Assembly: GCF_025506275.1 (NCBI RefSeq)
Contig: NZ_QYCP01000073.1
Coordinates: forward strand, 1-62,278
From: Brevibacterium permense
Lineage (GTDB): Bacteria; Actinomycetota; Actinomycetes; Actinomycetales; Brevibacteriaceae
Direction of reading: 5' to 3'
DNA: 62,278 bases
Shown here: positions 18,776 through 27,411 of the stretch, one piece after another
Position numbering within the stretch: the first letter of the stretch is position 1
Layout of the letters: each line of letters opens with the position of its first letter
Notes under the pieces: generated by a model
Told to the model about the DNA's origin: nothing
The model's input: only the letters and a program-made list of their open reading frames with translations
The model's database searches: none
Translations under genes and position numbers: made by a program

Positions 18776-19768
18776 ATGAACACCCGCACAGTCGGCCCAG
18801 GTCCCGACCTGGCGCCGAGACGATTACGCGGACAGTCACCCGAAGAAGCCCGCGAAGTCGGCACCGAGCTCTACTATCCACATCGGCTGCTCGTTCGCGG
18901 AGTCGGATCTCGCTTCGAGATGAGGGCGACTGCGACACAAGTCGGCCCCGTGTCTATCGGGACATTGAAATACACCGCACCTGTAACGGTCGAAACCGGA
19001 CCTTATCAGAATGCCTACCAGGTCAATATCCCGTTGAACGGTACGTTCAGGACTACTGCGGGTTCGCGTGCTGTCGTGGCTAACCGGCAGCGAGGCGCCG
19101 TCTACCGACCAGACGTCGACACGGCGTTCAGCGGCTGGGACTCACCCTGCACGATGTTCACTGTCAAGATCGACCGTTGCGAGTTCGAGCGCATCACCGA
19201 ATGCTATCTGGGTACGCAGCTGCACTCTCCGATCGACTTCACCTTGCCTCTGTGCGTCGACACCGAAACCGGTGCTGCCTGGATGAGATCCGTCCGTCTT
19301 CTGGCGAATCTGTCTCAATCAGTCTCGGCCGGCCCGTTGCTCATCGACCACATGGTCGAAGAGATGCTCGTCAGCCTTCTCTGGGCCAGCGAGCATTCAC
19401 TCCATAGCCTGCTGATGGAGAAGAAGCCGGCGCCCGCATCGGCGCTGCGACGAAGCATCGAGCTCATCCACGCAATCCCCGAGGAGTCGCTGACCCTTGA
19501 CGCTCTCGCCCAGTACGCAGGGGTCAGCGGTCGATCACTCCAGATGTCTTTTCGCCGGGAGTTCGGCCTCTCCCCCATGCAGTATCTCAAATCAGTCCGC
19601 CTCGACAGAGTCGCCGAAAAGCTGCGACAGCCGGAGACGAACGATTGCCTCGTCTCCGAGGTGGCCCGGCGCTTCGGTTTCGGCCACCCCGGCCGTTTCG
19701 CGTCTGAATATGCGCGTCGTCACGGCGAGAAACCGTCAGAGACAGTCAGACGAGCTTCGCTGCTCTGA
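18776..19768 (+). CDS. AraC-family regulator of the monooxygenase operon
   Basis: 330 aa. N-terminal AraC-binding-2 domain and a C-terminal double helix-turn-helix (TLDALAQYAGVSGRSLQMSFR, then VSEVARRFGFGHPGRFASEYARRHG). Begins two bases after the reductase stop (TGAGATG), so it is translationally coupled and co-expressed with the enzymes. This placement is typical of a pathway-specific activator. Paralogous in style to the AraC at 4310. Confidence 0.9.
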   Translation: MNTRTVGPGPDLAPRRLRGQSPEEAREVGTELYYPHRLLVRGVGSRFEMRATATQVGPVSIGTLKYTAPVTVETGPYQNAYQVNIPLNGTFRTTAGSRAVVANRQRGAVYRPDVDTAFSGWDSPCTMFTVKIDRCEFERITECYLGTQLHSPIDFTLPLCVDTETGAAWMRSVRLLANLSQSVSAGPLLIDHMVEEMLVSLLWASEHSLHSLLMEKKPAPASALRRSIELIHAIPEESLTLDALAQYAGVSGRSLQMSFRREFGLSPMQYLKSVRLDRVAEKLRQPETNDCLVSEVARRFGFGHPGRFASEYARRHGEKPSETVRRASLL

Positions 19769-20065
19769 CCAGTCAGATCCGGACCGGGCTATCGACCAGC
19801 TGCGTGCGCGCCTTCTTCATGGTCGCGCCCGACTCGTTCGAATTCCACAATGCCCCTCCCAATTACTACTGTGAGTATTGATAGTGGCTGGTCTGGGACT
19901 GGCTGGCAGAGTAGGAACTGACCGTCCCATCGATCATCATGACTCTAATTACTACTGACTCGAACGATGTCCTCGTCGGGATCTGTCTGATGATTGGTGG
20001 GCGGTCGGCACCGGCTCGGCCCACATCGGTAACTTGATCAGAAGGTTGTCCGTTCCTGACCGAAC
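19769..20065. other. Intergenic region with two relics of repeat ends
   Basis: No gene is visible. CCAATTACTACTG at 19859-19871 and AATTACTACTGAC at 19947-19959 match the outer end of the palindromic repeat family (CCAATTACTACCTGAC) with one base missing. They may be remains of two degraded copies. Confidence 0.4.
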
Positions 20066-20793
20066 GTGACTCATCACAGTAGTGTTTCGACGTGACTATC
20101 TCCCGGACCGGAGCCGACCGCTTTGAAGGTCGGACCTCATCCGTTCCGACACAGTGCTCAGCAAGTCTGGTGGCCCGTCGATACTGCTGCATTCCCGACC
20201 ACGAAAGCTGGCGTCAAACGAGCCCTGACGTGGGCCGGCCGCCGTACCGGCGGGGACCTCGACACCCTGTGGGTCATCGAGGGCATAGGCACGTACGTAG
20301 CGATCCTTGCCGACCTTGTCGCCGAGGCCGCTAGCATGAGTGCGCGCGACCGGCATGCCACGGGCACCTTCTTCCAATCTCCCTGCCTCTATTATCCCCG
20401 GGGCGATTCAACAGTCCGGGGGCGGTGTTGCTGGCTGAGCCGGGGATTGGTCCGATCACCGCGGCTGTGTTTCACCTGGCGTGGTCGCATCATGGGCGGG
20501 TGCGTTCCGAGGCTGCGTTTGCGAAGTTGCCGGGGGTCTGCCCGATACCGGCGTCGTCGGGGAATGTGGTGAGGTTCCGGCTGAATCGCAGTGGTGATCG
20601 TCGGTTGAATTCTGCGTGGTACATGGTGGCCATCACGCGGCTTTCTCACCAGAAGAGGTCCCAGGTGTACATGGCTAAACGGCTAAGTGAGGGGAAGACG
20701 AAGAAGGAGACGATCCGGTGTATGAAGCGTAGCTTGGCCCGTTCGGGGTATCTGATTCTCGAGGCCACGAACCCGATCGGTCAAGCCGCTTGA
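20066..20793 (+). pseudogene. IS110-family transposase relic
   Basis: Fragments of one transposase in different frames. GTG 20066 opens M-T-H-H-S-S-V, the common IS110 start, but a stop follows soon. Residues FPTTKAGVKRALTWAGRRTGGD and LWVIEGIGTY (about 20180-20300) are from the DEDD catalytic domain. From 20425 to 20793 a second frame gives LLAEPGIGPITAAVF and NVVRFRLNRSGDRRLN, the Transposase_20 domain with its C-terminal region. The middle of the protein is deleted and the frames disagree, so it cannot be active. Confidence 0.85.
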
Positions 20794-20808
20794 CAGACAT
20801 AGAAGGAT

Positions 20809-20866
20809 CCTGACGGCGGCCCAGCAACCTCGCGCGAGGTTGCTGGGCCGCTGTCAGGTAGTAATT
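20809..20866. repeat. Palindromic repeat copy 2 (R2)
   Basis: Centre CGC|GCG at 20833/20834. Arms pair from 20809 to 20858, with the conserved right end GGTAGTAATTGG. The left outer end has diverged (AGAAGGATCC instead of AGAACTACC). It lies between the transposase relic and the aldo/keto reductase, which converge. Confidence 0.9.
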
Positions 20867-20877
20867 GGGAGTGAAAG

Positions 20878-21843
20878 TCAGGACGGGTCCTCCTGCGCGA
20901 ACGGCGCGGAGACCCGGTCGAGACGGTCGACTTCGTCGACGCTGAGCTCGAGCCCGGGCGCGGCCATGACCGCCTCGAGCTGCTCAGGTGTGCGGGCCGA
21001 GGCGATCGGTGCCGTCACGCCCTTCGCCAGCAGCCAGGACAGCGCCACAGTCGTCGGAGCGACATCGTGCGAATCAGCGATCGCGACGAGATCGTCGACG
21101 ACCTTGAGCCCCTCGGCGTTGAAATATCCCTGCACCATGCCACCCCGGTCGGCCCCTTCGAGGTCGGCTTCGGTGCGGTATTTGCCGGTGAGGAAGCCGG
21201 CGGCAAGGCTGAAGTAGGAGAACACCGCGAGATCGCGCCGCTCGGCGACCGGACGCAGATCGGTCTCGAACTCCCGCCGATAGACGAGGCTGTACTGCGG
21301 CTGGATCGCGACCGGCTTGACCAGCCCTTCGTCTTCAGCCGCTGCGAACCACCCGGCCAGACGCGCCGGCGAATAGTTCGACACCGCGATGTGCTTGGCC
21401 TTACCGGAACGGACGATCTCATCGAAGACGCGGGCCACCTCGGCGATGGGGGTCACCTCATCGTCACGATGGGCGTAGTAGAGGTCGACGTGATCGGTCT
21501 GCAGACGCTCCAGGGAGGCGTCGATGGCGGTGCGGATGTATTCGGGGTCCTGCGTCTTGTGCTCGGGATGATCGCCGACCTTCGTGGCGATGACGACGTC
21601 ATCGCGGTTGCCCCGCGAGGCCAGCCAGGTGCCGATGATGGTCTCGGATTCGCGGCCGGTGTTGCCGGGCACCCATGCGGGGTAGGACTCGGCGGTGTCG
21701 AGGAAATTGCCGCCGCCGGCCACGACGGCGTCGAGGACGGCATGGGACTGCGCCTCATCGGCCGTCCACCCGAAGGTGTTCGTGCCGAGATTGATCGGGA
21801 AGATGGACAGGTCGGTGCCGGGAATCTGCTTCCGCGTGGTCAA
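20878..21843 (-). CDS. Aldo/keto reductase
   Basis: 321 aa from TTG 21843, which has GGAGG 5 nt upstream; ATG 21855 is in frame but lacks a site. NADPH-dependent carbonyl reductase with a TIM barrel. Catalytic tetrad: Asp and Tyr in FLDTAESY, Lys in IATKVGDH, His in VDLYYAHRDD. The C-terminal R-T-P-E-Q-L motif binds the cofactor phosphate. It closely follows the broken SDR on the same strand, so the two may once have formed an operon. Confidence 0.9.
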   Translation of the reverse strand: MTTRKQIPGTDLSIFPINLGTNTFGWTADEAQSHAVLDAVVAGGGNFLDTAESYPAWVPGNTGRESETIIGTWLASRGNRDDVVIATKVGDHPEHKTQDPEYIRTAIDASLERLQTDHVDLYYAHRDDEVTPIAEVARVFDEIVRSGKAKHIAVSNYSPARLAGWFAAAEDEGLVKPVAIQPQYSLVYRREFETDLRPVAERRDLAVFSYFSLAAGFLTGKYRTEADLEGADRGGMVQGYFNAEGLKVVDDLVAIADSHDVAPTTVALSWLLAKGVTAPIASARTPEQLEAVMAAPGLELSVDEVDRLDRVSAPFAQEDPS

Positions 21844-21914
21844 GCTTTCCTCCATTCGTCGAATGATCGGCCGCGAACGGGCCGCACTTCCGCACAACGG
21901 ATAGATCTGGAGGA

Positions 21915-22536
21915 CTATTCCGCCGAGGCGGCCCACGCCTGACCGCGCTCGTGCGGGAGGTCGTGAACGCCGCGTCCTCGTAACCGGCGCGGGCATCGGC
22001 CCGCACCTGCGCGACATCGTCGGGACGCAGCAGCGGACCCGCACCGGTGCCGGTCCCCGCAGCCAGGACGGTGTCGACGACGGCGGGCATGACGGAGGTG
22101 AAGTGCACCCCGGTACCGCGCATCTTCGTGCGCACGGCCTTGAGGTAGCCGAGCACTCCGTGTTTGGTCGCCGCGTATGTCGCCTCTCCCGGAGCGGGCA
22201 GGATCGATGCCGCCGAGGAGGTTGACCTCGCGCTGAGCGCGAACCGCCGCATCCGATTCCTCATCGAAGGAACCGACCCACATGATGCCGGCATTGCTGA
22301 CGAGCACATCGACGGGCCGAGATCGCGGCGGACGGATACGAGGAAATCGGCGAAGGGGTCGGTGACGTCGAGGCCGAAGGCGCGCACTCCCGGTTCCGCG
22401 GCGGTGTCCTCTGCCACGTCGAGGTCACGGTCGCCGATGGTGGCTCGGGCGCCGGCCGCGGTGAAATGTGCGCCGATCGCCTTGCCGATTCCACGTGCCT
22501 CTCCGGTGACGGCGACGATTTTCCCGGGATGAGTTC
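21915..22536 (-). pseudogene. Degraded short-chain dehydrogenase/reductase
   Basis: SDR signatures survive but in two frames. KIVAVTGEARGIGKAIGAHF (cofactor site) and VRAFGLDVTD are in one; VDVLVSNAGIMWVGSFDEE follows in another; LPAPGEATYAATKHGVLGY (catalytic YxxxK) returns to the first. About 25 residues that normally lie between the NAG region and the YxxxK motif are missing, and no proper start codon is visible. At least one frameshift and one deletion have inactivated the gene. Confidence 0.82.
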
Positions 22537-22673
22537 CTCACCGCCATCGCCGAGGTGGCCCTGCATGCCCATGGCATCGCCGACCGCCAATTTCGCCTCC
22601 GCCCAGCGTGAGAGTGCGGTGAGCGCGGTGTCAGCGTCCGTGCCGGCGGTCAGGCGTCACTTGAGCAGGCGCC

Positions 22674-23519
22674 TTACTTGAGGAGGCGGTCCATGCGACG
22701 GTCGGAGAGCTTCCTTCCGCCGGTCTGACAGCCGGGGCAGTACTGGAGGGATTTGTCGGCAAAGGACACCTCGGCAATGGTCTCCCCGCAGACATGACAG
22801 GTCTCACCTGTGCGGCCGTGAACGGAGAATCCGCGTTTCTTCGCGGTTTTGATCTTGCCCGGCGGCAGGCCGATGAGGGCGGTGCGGGCGGCATCGAGCA
22901 CCTCGTGGATGGCGGTGTGCAGCGTCTGCGGGTCGACGGTCTTCGCGATTGCGAACGGGGAGAGTCGGGCGGCGTGGAGGATCTCATCGGTATAGGCGTT
23001 GCCGAGGCCTGAAATGATTCTCTGATCTTCGAGGACCGTTTTGATCCGGGAGGTCGACTCGGACAGTGCCGCGGCGAGTTCGTCGACGGTGAGACTCAGT
23101 GCGTCGGTGCCGAGCGACGCGAGGGCGGGCACCTCGGAGGAGTCGCGGACGAGGGAGACGGCGGCGTTCTTCTTCGATCCGGGTTCGATGAGGTCGAAAG
23201 CGGATCCCGAGACCAGGGTTACGCGCATTCCCAACGGCCCTTTGCCCATCCGGATCGGACCACTCGGTGCGGTGTCATGCCAGTTCAGCCAGCCCATTCG
23301 GGCGAATCGGCAGACCAGGTTAAGTCCGTCGAAGCCGATGACGAGGGCTCGCCCGCGGCGGGCCACCTCGGTGATTGCAAGTCCGGTGAGCGCATCGATG
23401 CTCGGGTCGACGGTCTTGAGCAGGCTCAGGTCGGCGATGTCCGCGCGGGTGACGAAGTCCCCGACCAGCCGCGGACGCAGGAAGTCGACCAGCGCATCGA
23501 CCTCGGGCAGCTCCGGCAT
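22674..23519 (-). CDS. Formamidopyrimidine-DNA glycosylase family protein (Fpg/Nei)
   Basis: 281 aa. Starts MPELPEVD, in which Pro2 is the Schiff-base nucleophile and Glu3 is catalytic after Met removal. The helix-two-turn-helix region contains ISGLGNAYTDEILH, and the C-terminal zinc finger is CHVCG...CPGC. The family removes oxidised bases and cleaves abasic sites. Actinobacteria carry several paralogues, so Fpg and Nei-like roles cannot be separated here. The start is fixed by the conserved N-terminus. Confidence 0.92.
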   Translation of the reverse strand: MPELPEVDALVDFLRPRLVGDFVTRADIADLSLLKTVDPSIDALTGLAITEVARRGRALVIGFDGLNLVCRFARMGWLNWHDTAPSGPIRMGKGPLGMRVTLVSGSAFDLIEPGSKKNAAVSLVRDSSEVPALASLGTDALSLTVDELAAALSESTSRIKTVLEDQRIISGLGNAYTDEILHAARLSPFAIAKTVDPQTLHTAIHEVLDAARTALIGLPPGKIKTAKKRGFSVHGRTGETCHVCGETIAEVSFADKSLQYCPGCQTGGRKLSDRRMDRLLK

Positions 23520-23560
23520 AGTCCCAGTATCCTCCTCACCTCCCAATCCCAACACCCCCA

Positions 23561-23624
23561 ATTGCTACCTGACGGCGGCTCAGCAACCTCGCGCGAGGTT
23601 GCTGAGCCGCCGTCAGGTAGTTCT
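23561..23624. repeat. Palindromic repeat copy 3 (R3), inverted
   Basis: Perfect pairing from 23565 to 23620 around CGC|GCG at 23592/23593, with GGCTCAGC/GCTGAGCC in place of GGCCCAGC/GCTGGGCC. The ends show it is inserted in the opposite direction to R4 and R5 (left end CCCAATTGCTACC, right end GGTAGTTCTGAG). Unlike the others it lies between divergent genes, just upstream of the glycosylase. Confidence 0.92.
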
Positions 23625-23660
23625 GAGACTCGCGAACCCGGTCGCAGGAGTTGACCGACC

Positions 23661-23689
23661 TTGAGAACCCGTCGGTCGAGGACTAGCGT
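23661..23689 (+). promoter_or_regulatory. Aconitase promoter
   Basis: TTGAGA (23661-23666) and TAGCGT (23684-23689) with a 17-bp spacer, giving a leader of about 55 nt with GAAGGAGG before ATG 23751. Confidence 0.5.
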
Positions 23690-23750
23690 GGATTGACCAC
23701 CGCAAGCCGAATGGCTTCGGTGGATCGCTGACTGCCGAAGGAGGCGGACA

Positions 23751-25685
23751 ATGCCTGAGAACGTTGCTCAGAAGCTCATCCGATCGCATCTGGAGTCCGG
23801 GGAGCTCGCTCCCGGAAACGAGCTCGGGATCCGGATCGACCAGACTCTCACCCAGGATGCGACGGGCACCCTGGTCATGCTCGAGCTCGAGGCACTCGGC
23901 CTCGACCGTATCCGCACGGATCTGTCCGTGCAGTACGTCGATCACAACCTGCTGCAGACCGATGAGAAGAACCCGGAGGACCACGAATTCCTCCGCTCTG
24001 CCGCGGCACGGTTCGGTCTGTGGTTCTCCCCTGCCGGCAACGGCGTCTCCCACCCCGTCCACCAATCCCGGTTCGGAAAGCCCGGAGCCACTCTCATCGG
24101 TTCCGACTCGCACACCTGCGCTGCCGGTGCCTTGGGAATGCTCGCGATCGGCGTCGGTGGGCTCGAGATCGCCATGGCCATGGCAGGTGAACCCCTCTTC
24201 ATCAGCGCGCCGCAGATCATGGGCGTCGAGCTCACGGGCGCCCTGCCCGACTGGGTCTCGGCCAAGGACGTCATCCTCGAGATGCTGCGTCGCCACGGCG
24301 TCAAAGGCGGAGTCGGAAAGATCATCGAATATCACGGAGAGGGCCTGAAGAACCTCACGGCCATGGACCGTCACGTGATTGCGAATATGGGTGCCGAGCT
24401 CGGCGCCACCGCCACGGTCTTCCCTGCCGACGATGCCGTCCGCGACTACCTCGAAGCCGTCGACCGCAGTGAGGACTTCACCCGCATCGAAGCCGACGCA
24501 GGAGCCGAGTACGACCTCACCGACACCATCGACCTCTCCCAGCTCGAGCCGCTCATCGCCGCACCTTCGTCTCCGGGCAATGTCACTCCGGTGCGCGAGG
24601 TCGCCGGTAACGACGTCTTCCAGGTCGTCGTCGGTTCCTCGGCGAACCCGGGACTGAGGGATTTCGCCGTCGTCGCCGAAACACTTGCCGACCGCCAGAT
24701 CCACCAGCAGATCTCACTCGACATCAACCCCACCTCACGGGAGGTCCTTGCCGACCTCATCGCCGGCGGATGGCTGACCTCTCTGGTGGGATCCGGGGCC
24801 AGGATTCACCAGTCCGGCTGCATGGGCTGCATCGGCATGGGCCAGGCTCCGGCGGTCGGGCGCAACAGTCTGCGCACCATGCCGAGGAACTTCCCCGGCC
24901 GGTCCGGCACCGACGAGGACGCCGTGTGGCTGTGCTCGCCGGAGACCGCGGCCGCTGCCGCACTGACTGGGAAGATCACCGATCCTCGCGATCTCGACAT
25001 GGACTATCCCGAGGTGCGGCTGCCCGAGAAGTACTCCGCGAACCGCAAGATGCTCGTCCCACCGCTGGAACCGGAGGAAGCCCGGTCGGTCGAGCTCGTC
25101 AAAGGAACGAACATCTCGACCCTGCCGGACTTCGAACCGCTGCCCGATGACATCGATCTGGAGATCCTGCTCAAGGTCGGCGACAACGTCTCCACCGACG
25201 AGATCATGCCCGCCGGATCCCGCGTTCTGCCGTACCGGTCGAACATCCCGAAGATCTCCGAGTTCGTCTATATCCAGGTCGATGACACCTATGCCACCCG
25301 TGCCGCCGACCACGACGGAGGGCACGCGATCGTCGGTGGGGACAACTACGGTCAGGGGTCCTCTCGCGAGCATGCGGTCATCGCTCCGCGATATCTCGGC
25401 CTGCGGGTCGTGGTGGCGAAATCGTTGGCACGGATCCATTGGCAGAACCTCGCGAACTTCGGCGTCCTCGCTCTCGAGTTCACGAACGAGGCCGACTACG
25501 AATCGCTGTCCCAGGGTGATGTGCTTGAGTTCCGTGGTCTGCGCGATGAGCTCGGCGACGGGACGACGATCACCGCCGAGGCGGCCGGCCGAAAGTTTGA
25601 ATTCCGCCATGGCCTGTCGACGCGTCAGGTCGAGATGGTCCTCGCCGGCGGTCGCATCGCCCAACGCGCCGCCCACCTCACCTGA
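23751..25685 (+). CDS. Aconitate hydratase, single-chain form of about 645 residues
   Basis: 644 aa, shorter than AcnA/AcnB (about 870-900). This matches the compact aconitase/homoaconitase-like group. It isomerises citrate/isocitrate through a 4Fe-4S cluster. Cluster Cys residues: GSDSHTC near residue 122 and GCMGC near 358-361. The C-terminal swivel domain carries NYGQGSSREHA with the catalytic Ser/Arg. GAAGGAGG precedes the ATG. It may be the TCA enzyme or a paralogue for methylcitrate or related acids; no other pathway gene is adjacent to decide. Confidence 0.88.
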   Translation: MPENVAQKLIRSHLESGELAPGNELGIRIDQTLTQDATGTLVMLELEALGLDRIRTDLSVQYVDHNLLQTDEKNPEDHEFLRSAAARFGLWFSPAGNGVSHPVHQSRFGKPGATLIGSDSHTCAAGALGMLAIGVGGLEIAMAMAGEPLFISAPQIMGVELTGALPDWVSAKDVILEMLRRHGVKGGVGKIIEYHGEGLKNLTAMDRHVIANMGAELGATATVFPADDAVRDYLEAVDRSEDFTRIEADAGAEYDLTDTIDLSQLEPLIAAPSSPGNVTPVREVAGNDVFQVVVGSSANPGLRDFAVVAETLADRQIHQQISLDINPTSREVLADLIAGGWLTSLVGSGARIHQSGCMGCIGMGQAPAVGRNSLRTMPRNFPGRSGTDEDAVWLCSPETAAAAALTGKITDPRDLDMDYPEVRLPEKYSANRKMLVPPLEPEEARSVELVKGTNISTLPDFEPLPDDIDLEILLKVGDNVSTDEIMPAGSRVLPYRSNIPKISEFVYIQVDDTYATRAADHDGGHAIVGGDNYGQGSSREHAVIAPRYLGLRVVVAKSLARIHWQNLANFGVLALEFTNEADYESLSQGDVLEFRGLRDELGDGTTITAEAAGRKFEFRHGLSTRQVEMVLAGGRIAQRAAHLT

Positions 25686-25686
25686 C

Positions 25687-25757
25687 CCTTAAGAACTACC
25701 CGACGGGGGCCCAGATACCTCGCGCGAGGTTGCTGGGCCGCCGTCGGGTAGTAATTA
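25687..25757. repeat. Palindromic repeat copy 4 (R4)
   Basis: Paired arms 25696-25751 around CGC|GCG at 25723/25724, in the ACCCGACGG/CCGTCGGGT variant. The left flank CCTTAAGAACTACC is shared with R5. It lies between the convergent aconitase and GntR genes, and its right end (GTAGTAATTA) supplies the TAA stop of the GntR gene. Confidence 0.92.
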
Positions 25758-26531
25758 GTGGGGATTGGCGAGGAAGCCCCTGAGAAGCGCTGCCGTACCG
25801 TCGAGGTGTTCGGCCATGGCGACACGTGCGGCTACAGAATCGCCAGCAAGGATCGCCTCATGAATGTGCAGATGTTGCTCGTGAGAATGAACGAGGTTGG
25901 GTTCGATCATTGGAATGCGTTCGAGCAGCTTGTTCGCCCGCGTCCGGCTCTCGACCATGGAACGGACCAGACTCGGCGAGCCGGTCATCTGCGCCCAGGT
26001 CAGGTGCAGCTGGGAATCGAGGCGACGGTACGAAGCCATATCGGAATCCCGACTCGCTACGAGGGCAGCAGCCAACTGACCGCGCTGAGCCGCGGTGAGA
26101 TCCTGCGCAGCTGCCACCTCGGCGATGCCGATCTCGATGACCTTGCGCCAGGTGAGAGTGTCGTCGACTTCTTCGGGCGAGAATCCACTGCCGGGTCCGT
26201 CATCGAACCGCTTCGTCCCCGCACCGCTGGACACAAGCTCCGCTCGGGACTTCATCACGAATGTTCCACCACCACGGCCGCGGCGCACATTCACCCACCC
26301 GGCCGCCTGCAGTTCCGAAATCGCTTCACGCAAGGTGGCCCGCGAGACGCCTAGCTGCTCCGCCAACTCCCGCTCCGCAGGGAAGCGCTCACCGGGGGGA
26401 ATGATCCCGAGCCGAATGATCTGCAGCAGGCACTCGATCGTCTCCTCGAAGACGTTGCCGGACCGAGCAGGGGCGATGGCCCGCAGGGCTGTCATCTGCT
26501 CCTGCGGTGCGCTCGCTCTTTCAGCACTCAT
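25755..26531 (-). CDS. GntR-family regulator, FadR (FCD) subfamily
   Basis: 258 aa. N-terminal winged helix with FPAERELAEQLGVSRATLREAISELQAAGWV, then an all-helical FCD ligand domain. It lies downstream of the SDR gene on the same strand, 12 bp away, so it probably belongs to the gamma-glutamylation operon and regulates it together with the divergent permease. The ribosome site is poor (GAAGG one base from ATG 26531). The stop codon is provided by repeat R4. Confidence 0.9.
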   Translation of the reverse strand: MSAERASAPQEQMTALRAIAPARSGNVFEETIECLLQIIRLGIIPPGERFPAERELAEQLGVSRATLREAISELQAAGWVNVRRGRGGGTFVMKSRAELVSSGAGTKRFDDGPGSGFSPEEVDDTLTWRKVIEIGIAEVAAAQDLTAAQRGQLAAALVASRDSDMASYRRLDSQLHLTWAQMTGSPSLVRSMVESRTRANKLLERIPMIEPNLVHSHEQHLHIHEAILAGDSVAARVAMAEHLDGTAALLRGFLANPH

Positions 26532-26543
26532 ACCTTCACGATC

Positions 26544-27356
26544 TCACAGTGGGGTCGTATACGCGTTCGTCAGTCCCCCATCGACGGTGAACGACTGCGC
26601 AGTGACGAAAGAGGAATCGTCACTAGCGAGGAATGCGACCGCAGCCGCCATCTCCTCGGCCTCGCCGAACCGCCCCATCGGCACATGCACGAGTCGTCTC
26701 GCCGCCATCTCCGGGTCCTTGGCGAAGAGCTCTCGCAACAGCTCCGTGTTCACCGGCCCCGGGCACAGTGCGTTGACACGGATACCTTCCTTTGCAAACT
26801 CGACTCCGAGCTCACGGGTCATGGCAAGCACACCGCCCTTTGACGCGGTATAGGAGATCTGCGAGGTAGCCGAGCCCATGAGCGCGACGAACGACGCAGT
26901 GTTGATGATCGAGCCGCGTCCCTGCTTGCGCATGCGTTTGAGTGCCGCTTGCGAGCACAGATAGACCGAGGTGAGATTGATGTCCTGGACCTTGCGCCAC
27001 ACCTCGAGACTCGTCTCCGTGATCGAAGCGTCGGCCGTCGGAGAGACGCCGGCGTTATTGAACGCGACGTCGACGCTGCCGTAGGTGGCCGCGGCAGTGT
27101 CGAAGAGGTTCTCTACGTCGGCCGGATCCGTGACATCGGTGGCGACGAAGAGCCCACCGACCGCGTCAGCCGCCGCAGTTCCGGCTTCGATGTTCGTGTC
27201 GGCGATGACGACTTTCGCTCCTTCGGAAGCCAGCCGCTTCGACGTCGCCAGGCCGATGCCGCTGGCACCGCCGGTGACGACGGCGGTGCGGCCGGGCAGG
27301 CGGCGGCAGATGATCTCGGCGGGGTTGGCGGCAGAGACCGTCGGTGATGCGTTCAT
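26544..27356 (-). CDS. Short-chain dehydrogenase/reductase
   Basis: 270 aa from ATG 27356, chosen because AAAGGA lies 8 nt upstream. Classical SDR: TGGASGIG cofactor loop, FNNAG, catalytic Ser/Tyr/Lys (NTASF..., SYTASKGG) and the C-terminal CPGPVNTELL. NAD(P)-dependent alcohol oxidation or ketone reduction. It is the last enzyme of an operon with a glutamine-synthetase-like ligase, a class I amidotransferase and an aldehyde dehydrogenase. It occupies the place that the amine oxidase PuuB fills in the E. coli putrescine pathway, which suggests oxidation of a gamma-glutamylated alcohol (inference). Confidence 0.92.
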   Translation of the reverse strand: MNASPTVSAANPAEIICRRLPGRTAVVTGGASGIGLATSKRLASEGAKVVIADTNIEAGTAAADAVGGLFVATDVTDPADVENLFDTAAATYGSVDVAFNNAGVSPTADASITETSLEVWRKVQDINLTSVYLCSQAALKRMRKQGRGSIINTASFVALMGSATSQISYTASKGGVLAMTRELGVEFAKEGIRVNALCPGPVNTELLRELFAKDPEMAARRLVHVPMGRFGEAEEMAAAVAFLASDDSSFVTAQSFTVDGGLTNAYTTPL

Positions 27357-27411
27357 GAAAGTGTCCTTTGTTCGTGGAGGAGGTGTACTTCGCAATCAAT
27401 GCGGCTCCGGG

